Assembly (NCBI RefSeq): GCF_002797915.1
Contig: NZ_PGTY01000005.1
Location: 93,607 to 157,606, forward strand
DNA from: Yoonia maricola
GTDB taxonomy: Bacteria; Pseudomonadota; Alphaproteobacteria; Rhodobacterales; Rhodobacteraceae
Length of the DNA: 64,000 nucleotides
Direction of reading: 5' to 3'
This document shows positions 61,348-64,000 of the stretch, piece after piece (positions within the stretch are counted from its first letter, which is position 1; each line of letters opens with the position of its first letter). Below the pieces are notes generated by a model, which ran no database searches, was not told the origin of the DNA, and saw nothing but the letters and a program-made list of their open reading frames with translations. The position numbers and the translations under genes are program-made.

Positions 61348-64000
61348 TCAGAACTGGATGCGCATCTGTCCCGTGATGCCCCAGCTATCAAGATCTTCGG
61401 CCTGACGCCCATCTACACGTACGGCGGCGTTAAACTGACGCGGTACCGTGGCACGACCAGCCGGATCAAGAAGGCGGACATAATTCAGGCCAAGCGACAG
61501 TTCACCATAGCTTTCGATGTTAGAGAGTGTGATCGGCGTCTCTTCCCCATCGCTGGTAAACAGCGCTGTCGGCTCTGGCGCGAAATCCTGGTACAGGGTC
61601 GCCGTCGCAAAATAATTCATAAAGCTGATGTTGTCGGGTAATATGGACAAGTGTGACACCGTACCAGACAAAAAGCCAAGCTCTTGCGTCGCATCATTTA
61701 TCTGGATTGTTGAGTCTCCGGCATTGATCACATCCGTTTCGTATTCCGAGTAAGAGAGACCGAATGAGCCGATAAAGTTCAGACTTTCAATTTGTGGAAT
61801 GTTCCAGGAATAGCCTGCCGATCCAGAGAATGTCGTCCCAGTCGTCGTAAACTCTTCATTGTCGACACCGATGTCGTTTGAACCTTCGCCGTTATTGTCC
61901 GCAGTATAGTCTGTCTGTTCGAACCGCACTTGTAGATCGGCGAACATTCGTCCGCGCGACGCGGTCAGATACGCGCCAGCATAGGTCTGTTCAAAATCGG
62001 TTGTCGTGACACTTAGGATCTCGCCTGTCGTATTGCGTTCAGAGTCTAACCGATTAATTTCATTTCGTGCAGAGCCGGTATTAACACCCAAGATGGCTCC
62101 AAATGACATGTCGTCACCCATGAAACGGTCATCAAAACATACCAAGTCGCTGCCCAGCTGAAGGCTTTGATAATCCAATGTCAGCGGGCTGGAGCCTGTC
62201 GTATCGGTGAACTCATCAGTGAAGCGCCCAGAGGCCTCAGCCGAACCGGTTGCAAACCGTGTCCAGCCGCCTGGACCACAGGGATCATCACCAAAATCAG
62301 TGGCGAGATCGGATACATAGGGGCTGGTCGGCCGATTGACGATTGCGTTGCCGATCGTCTGGATCAGACCAACCGACGCAGCCAAACCAGATATTCCTGT
62401 CGATATTGTGGACTCAAGCTGGATTGCGCCAGCATCGTTGTCTGCAATAAAATAATCATAGGGCGAAAATGCCGGTGCAGGGGTCCAACCGTCGACCACC
62501 AGGCTGCTGGTTCCACCATAAGTAATCAGATCAAAGGGTGTTTCTTGACGGGTGTCGCCCGAAACCTCGTTCAAATCAATCACAATGCTGCCCGACAGGT
62601 CGCCGCTGACGGCCAAAACGTCTGCAGATGCAGGTTGCCCCTCGGTCAAGTCGATATCAATCGCGTAGGTCCCGTTCAGAACAGCATCGCCAGTTACGTT
62701 GATCACGTCGCCTGTAGCACCATCTTGCGCGGACAATGTACCGCCAGTCTGTACGATACCGTTCACCGTGGCACCATTGTCCATATTGACGGTGCCATTG
62801 CCGATGTTGATAACACCTTGCCCGACGGCAGCGCCTACATCTGCGTCAAAGTTCGTCACGCCGCTATTGTGAAACAGGTTCCCGTTCAGCGTACCGTTTA
62901 GGTTTGTGGTGCCCGTCGACGTCGTCACATTGCCATTCACAGTCCCGTTCACGGCAAAGTTGGACGATCCGTTATTGATCAACCCTGCCGCGGCGGTAGT
63001 GTTAAAGATGGACCCCCCGGTTGATGTCAGCGTACCTGCTGGGCCAACCGTCAGATCGCCGGAAAAGGTGCCGGCGTTATCCAGGCTACCTCCGGTGATG
63101 CTAGTCAGCGCAGTCACCGTCAGCGTTTCGCCACCGCCCACATCAACAGTGCCACCGCTGCTGGTCAATGCGCCGGTAATTTGGCCAGCCGCATCCGATA
63201 GCGACACATCACCACCGTTGTTTGTCAGATCCCCCACCAACGTCCCGTTGACAACGGCACTGCCGGTGTTTGTTACCGCAGATGTAAAGGTGTTCCCGTT
63301 CAGAACGTTCAAGGTGCCTGCGTTGGTCATGCCGTTGGTTGCGCTCGATGCGGCGCTGCCGGTATTCACGACACCGCCGGATTGGTTCACAAACGTCCCG
63401 TTCAGGGTGCCGTTCAGGCTCAGGGTGCCGCCAGATTGGTTCTGGACAGATGAGGCATCGAGCGTTGCAAGGTCACCGATGGTCAGCTGTCCATCGTCTT
63501 CGTTTGTCACAGAGGCCGTCACCGTCAGCGTGCTGGTTGCGACGTTCACTGTTCCTTCGTTTGTCAGCGTGCCGTTGATCGTACTCGTTCCATTGGACGT
63601 AACACTGCCGTTGCCATTGTTATCAAGCGCATCAATGTCACCGCCATTCAGCGCCACGATACCCGTGTTGTCGACATCGCTGTTGACGTCCCCATCAGCG
63701 CCCACAGTCAAGGTAGCGCCTACGTTATTATCCAGCGGGGCTGCGCCGGTCACATCAAGGGTCCCGTTGACTGTCAGCGTTGTATTGGTGTCGCTGTTCG
63801 TCACGCCGGAAAATGTGGCGGACTGGCCGGCGTCGATCGTAAAGCTGGCACCGTCATCGTTGGTCAGCGCGCCACCATTGATGATGCTGCCTCCGAGACC
63901 CACGGTGAACTGCGTGCCTGCGCCTGTGTTATTGATCGCATTGCCATCCGCGTTTAGCACGGCCCCGACATTGAACGTCTCTTGGTTGGTCAATTGATCA
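61348..64000 (-). CDS. Autotransporter adhesin, 5'-truncated by the window
   Basis: Frame is open to the right edge, so the start is outside. The visible 880 residues hold a repetitive passenger (about 1-480) of short Asn/Gly/Thr/Val units such as LTNDGxLTV and VNGTLNGN forming a probable beta-helix, a short linker, and an autotransporter beta-barrel (about 600-880) ending in QMRIQF with the terminal Phe needed for barrel insertion. A surface adhesin in the outer membrane. The start at 63993 would be TTG and is not convincing. Confidence 0.82.
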   Translation of the reverse strand, partial: DQLTNQETFNVGAVLNADGNAINNTGAGTQFTVGLGGSIINGGALTNDDGASFTIDAGQSATFSGVTNSDTNTTLTVNGTLDVTGAAPLDNNVGATLTVGADGDVNSDVDNTGIVALNGGDIDALDNNGNGSVTSNGTSTINGTLTNEGTVNVATSTLTVTASVTNEDDGQLTIGDLATLDASSVQNQSGGTLSLNGTLNGTFVNQSGGVVNTGSAASSATNGMTNAGTLNVLNGNTFTSAVTNTGSAVVNGTLVGDLTNNGGDVSLSDAAGQITGALTSSGGTVDVGGGETLTVTALTSITGGSLDNAGTFSGDLTVGPAGTLTSTGGSIFNTTAAAGLINNGSSNFAVNGTVNGNVTTSTGTTNLNGTLNGNLFHNSGVTNFDADVGAAVGQGVINIGNGTVNMDNGATVNGIVQTGGTLSAQDGATGDVINVTGDAVLNGTYAIDIDLTEGQPASADVLAVSGDLSGSIVIDLNEVSGDTRQETPFDLITYGGTSSLVVDGWTPAPAFSPYDYFIADNDAGAIQLESTISTGISGLAASVGLIQTIGNAIVNRPTSPYVSDLATDFGDDPCGPGGWTRFATGSAEASGRFTDEFTDTTGSSPLTLDYQSLQLGSDLVCFDDRFMGDDMSFGAILGVNTGSARNEINRLDSERNTTGEILSVTTTDFEQTYAGAYLTASRGRMFADLQVRFEQTDYTADNNGEGSNDIGVDNEEFTTTGTTFSGSAGYSWNIPQIESLNFIGSFGLSYSEYETDVINAGDSTIQINDATQELGFLSGTVSHLSILPDNISFMNYFATATLYQDFAPEPTALFTSDGEETPITLSNIESYGELSLGLNYVRLLDPAGRATVPRQFNAAVRVDGRQAEDLDSWGITGQMRIQF

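Noticed and set aside
62906..63997. Proline/valine/serine-rich plus-strand frame at the right edge
   Set aside because: Antisense of the Asn/Gly/Thr passenger repeats; such composition is a mirror of that repeat.
61348..64000. CRISPR-like or tandem DNA repeats in the autotransporter passenger
   Set aside because: Repeats are degenerate protein-level units in a single open frame, with no uniform repeat and spacer lengths.

Overview
The window looks like chromosomal DNA from a marine Rhodobacterales (Roseobacter-group) alphaproteobacterium. This is inferred from the high-GC coding style, FnrL-type TTGAx-N4-xTCAA sites, an RhtX-type siderophore cassette, an AlgQ/Atu3025-type uronate locus, and the gene families present. 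No rRNA, tRNA, CRISPR array, insertion sequence or replication origin was recognised. Genes are dense; the only stretch over 300 bp without a gene is 45800-46150.

Layout. (1) 71-7877: a redox/stress block of ybjQ-like, cbpM and cbpA genes, a tandem UspA protein, a four-gene minus-strand run (LolD-type ATPase, large FtsX permease, HlyD adaptor, small cytochrome c), and a YgaP/DUF2892 membrane protein. Two FNR-like boxes sit in its two divergent promoter regions. (2) 8022-12565: a siderophore uptake cassette (TonB receptor, RhtX/FptX-type permease, DUF2218-SIP reductase) with no biosynthesis genes. (3) 12720-28258: a uronate/oligoalginate locus. The minus arm encodes an AlgS-M1-M2-Q importer, a PL15 exolyase, KdgF cupin, two reductases and KDG kinase. 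The plus arm encodes a GntR regulator, MATE transporter, KduI, KduD, a GNAT protein and ManD. Between the arms lie two GTATAC-centred palindromes 32 bp apart. All enzymes converge on 2-keto-3-deoxygluconate, which KdgK phosphorylates; the KDPG aldolase is not in the window. (4) 28358-33449: an SDR, a LysE exporter and a large extracellular nuclease of the ExeM/NucH type.

(5) 33682-36308: a soluble PAS-containing hybrid kinase with its response regulator. (6) 36481-45799: an acyl-CoA synthetase / LivGHM / binding protein / LivF / second CoA ligase operon. It is interrupted by a small coupled membrane protein and by an antisense membrane-protein gene with a SHOCT-like segment. (7) 46151-51537: three GH114-like domains in two proteins (one RTX-secreted tandem protein, one lipoprotein) beside an OmpR-type two-component system. 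A 20-bp box, 17/20 identical in two places, lies upstream of both the regulator and the lipoprotein gene.

(8) 51813-61205: an orphan VgrG island with no core type VI secretion genes. It holds a PAAR-like (DUF4150) protein carrying a PD-(D/E)xK nuclease motif, its DUF3396 immunity candidate, a DUF2169 adaptor, a ketosynthase-like protein without the catalytic cysteine, and four unrecognised small or medium proteins. Two of these look like a second cargo/partner pair. (9) 61348-64000: the C-terminal part of an autotransporter adhesin that runs off the right edge.
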